Positions 6,266-7,124 of a DNA stretch of 7,124 nt are shown here, piece by piece. The DNA comes from Sinorhizobium sp. (GTDB taxonomy: Bacteria > Pseudomonadota > Alphaproteobacteria > Rhizobiales > Rhizobiaceae). The stretch covers positions 1-7,124 of the forward strand of contig JAPSJG010000195.1 of the NCBI GenBank assembly GCA_031178305.1, written 5' to 3'. The notes beneath the pieces are model-generated. The model worked only from the letters and a program-made list of their open reading frames with translations. It ran no database searches and was not told the origin of the DNA. Position 1 is the stretch's first letter. Each line of letters begins with the position of its first letter. A program made the position numbers and the translations under genes.

Positions 6266-7124
6266 TCATGCCCGCGGCCGCAGCCTGCTCTCGGTCAACA
6301 GACCGCTTTCCTCGACGATGGGATAGGCGACGGATGCGATATGCGCGTTGATGCGCTTCAGATCACGGAGCATGTCGAGATGCAGCGAACTCGTCTGCAG
6401 ACTTTCGGCCAAGCCATCCCGCAGGCGCTCCAGGTGCCGTTCCGCGGACCTCCTTTCCATGTGGCGAACATCGACCTTCACTTCGATCAGGTGACGCGCC
6501 AGGTCGGCATTGCGCGTCACGAAGATCGATTGGGCGATGCGTAGGTTGTCGACCGTCAGCTCGAAGAGGCTCCTCAGTTCCCGAAAGCCTTCATCGGAGA
6601 ACTTCAGGCCATTGTTGATCTTCTTGCGGATCTGCTCGCACAGGCCCTTTTCGATGATGTCGCCCATGTGTTCGAGGTTGATCGCATAGTCGATGATTAC
6701 GATCGAGCGGCGGCCATCTTCCTCCTTCAGTCCAACACGCCCCAGCCGAGAGAGAAAAATCTTCACCTCCTGCTGCAGATGATCGACCTGCTTCTCCAGC
6801 CGCCCGATATCGCGGAGTTCGCTGAGATCGCTTTTGTTGAAAGCGTCGGACGCTCGCATGAGCATGGCCTCGATCAAATCCCCCACCCTCAGCACTTCGC
6901 GCGTCGCACCGGAGAGCGCCATGACGGGCGTATCGAGCGCCGCTTCGTCGAGGTAGCGCGGCCCCATCTCGCTCGTCTCCACATCGGGCACGAGGCGGTT
7001 TAGTGCCCGCACCAGCAATCCGATGAAAGGCCAGGCGACGATCGCGACGACCAGATTGAAGAGCAAGTGGATGTCGACCGGCAACTCTTGCTGCGGCAGC
7101 GGCAGGTCTTGCAACAGACCGGGA
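6266..7124 (-). CDS. Na/Pi cotransporter family protein, C-terminal part with PhoU-like domain
   Basis: The visible 285 residues are the C-terminal end of a membrane protein of the Na+/phosphate symporter family (NptA/YjbB type, PF02690 followed by a PhoU-like helical region). Numbering from the TTG at 7114, one transmembrane helix, IHLLFNLVVAIVAWPFIGLL, lies at about 15-34 and would be the last of the transport domain. A hydrophilic segment follows, then a helical domain at about 70-265 with the PhoU-like pattern, including SELRDIGRLEKQVDHLQQEVKIF-type coiled helices near 98-120 and DYAINLEHMGDIIEKG at about 142-157. The frame is open through the right edge without a natural start, so the transporter core with its QSSS-type repeats lies outside and cannot be checked. 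The family imports or exports phosphate, or only senses it, depending on the member. It ends in TGA at 6266, upstream of repeat copy B and glmU on the same strand. Confidence 0.9.
   Translation of the reverse strand, partial: PGLLQDLPLPQQELPVDIHLLFNLVVAIVAWPFIGLLVRALNRLVPDVETSEMGPRYLDEAALDTPVMALSGATREVLRVGDLIEAMLMRASDAFNKSDLSELRDIGRLEKQVDHLQQEVKIFLSRLGRVGLKEEDGRRSIVIIDYAINLEHMGDIIEKGLCEQIRKKINNGLKFSDEGFRELRSLFELTVDNLRIAQSIFVTRNADLARHLIEVKVDVRHMERRSAERHLERLRDGLAESLQTSSLHLDMLRDLKRINAHIASVAYPIVEESGLLTESRLRPRA

Overview
The window looks like ordinary chromosomal DNA of a GC-rich alphaproteobacterium of the Rhizobiaceae, most likely Sinorhizobium/Ensifer. That placement rests on the character of GlmS and GlmU (for example the GlmU N-terminal loop with ESTRMKS followed by SKVLHPVAGRPM), on gene content, and on a short palindromic intergenic repeat of a kind I recall as common in Sinorhizobium. 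It is inferred from memory, with no database search.

Layout, left to right. Positions 1-1107 (+) hold an MFS transporter cut by the left edge. A 148-bp convergent gap follows. From 1256 to 4283 a compact minus-strand unit reads glmS, then a GNAT acetyltransferase, then a DUF502 membrane protein. glmS and the GNAT gene overlap by 4 nt (ATGA), and DUF502 starts 17 nt after the GNAT stop. A 329-bp gap (4284-4612) with one repeat copy and a candidate glmS promoter separates this unit from glmU (4613-5983, minus strand). A 282-bp gap (5984-6265) upstream of glmU carries a second repeat copy. From 6266 to the right edge lies the C-terminal part of a Na/Pi-cotransporter-family protein with a PhoU-like domain, also on the minus strand.

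How the genes work together. GlmS makes glucosamine-6-phosphate. GlmU acetylates glucosamine-1-phosphate and uridylates the product to UDP-GlcNAc, the precursor of peptidoglycan and lipid A. The phosphoglucosamine mutase GlmM that links the two steps is not in this window. The GNAT and DUF502 genes probably share the glmS transcript, but their functions are unknown. The MFS and Na/Pi genes have no evident link to this pathway.

The least expected feature is a pair of diverged, same-orientation copies of a roughly 105-bp palindromic repeat, one on each side of glmU, upstream of glmS and of glmU respectively. The copies are about 85% identical by hand count and have kept or gained different hairpins. 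I see no rRNA, tRNA, CRISPR array, insertion sequence or phage gene, and no convincing new multi-gene system.
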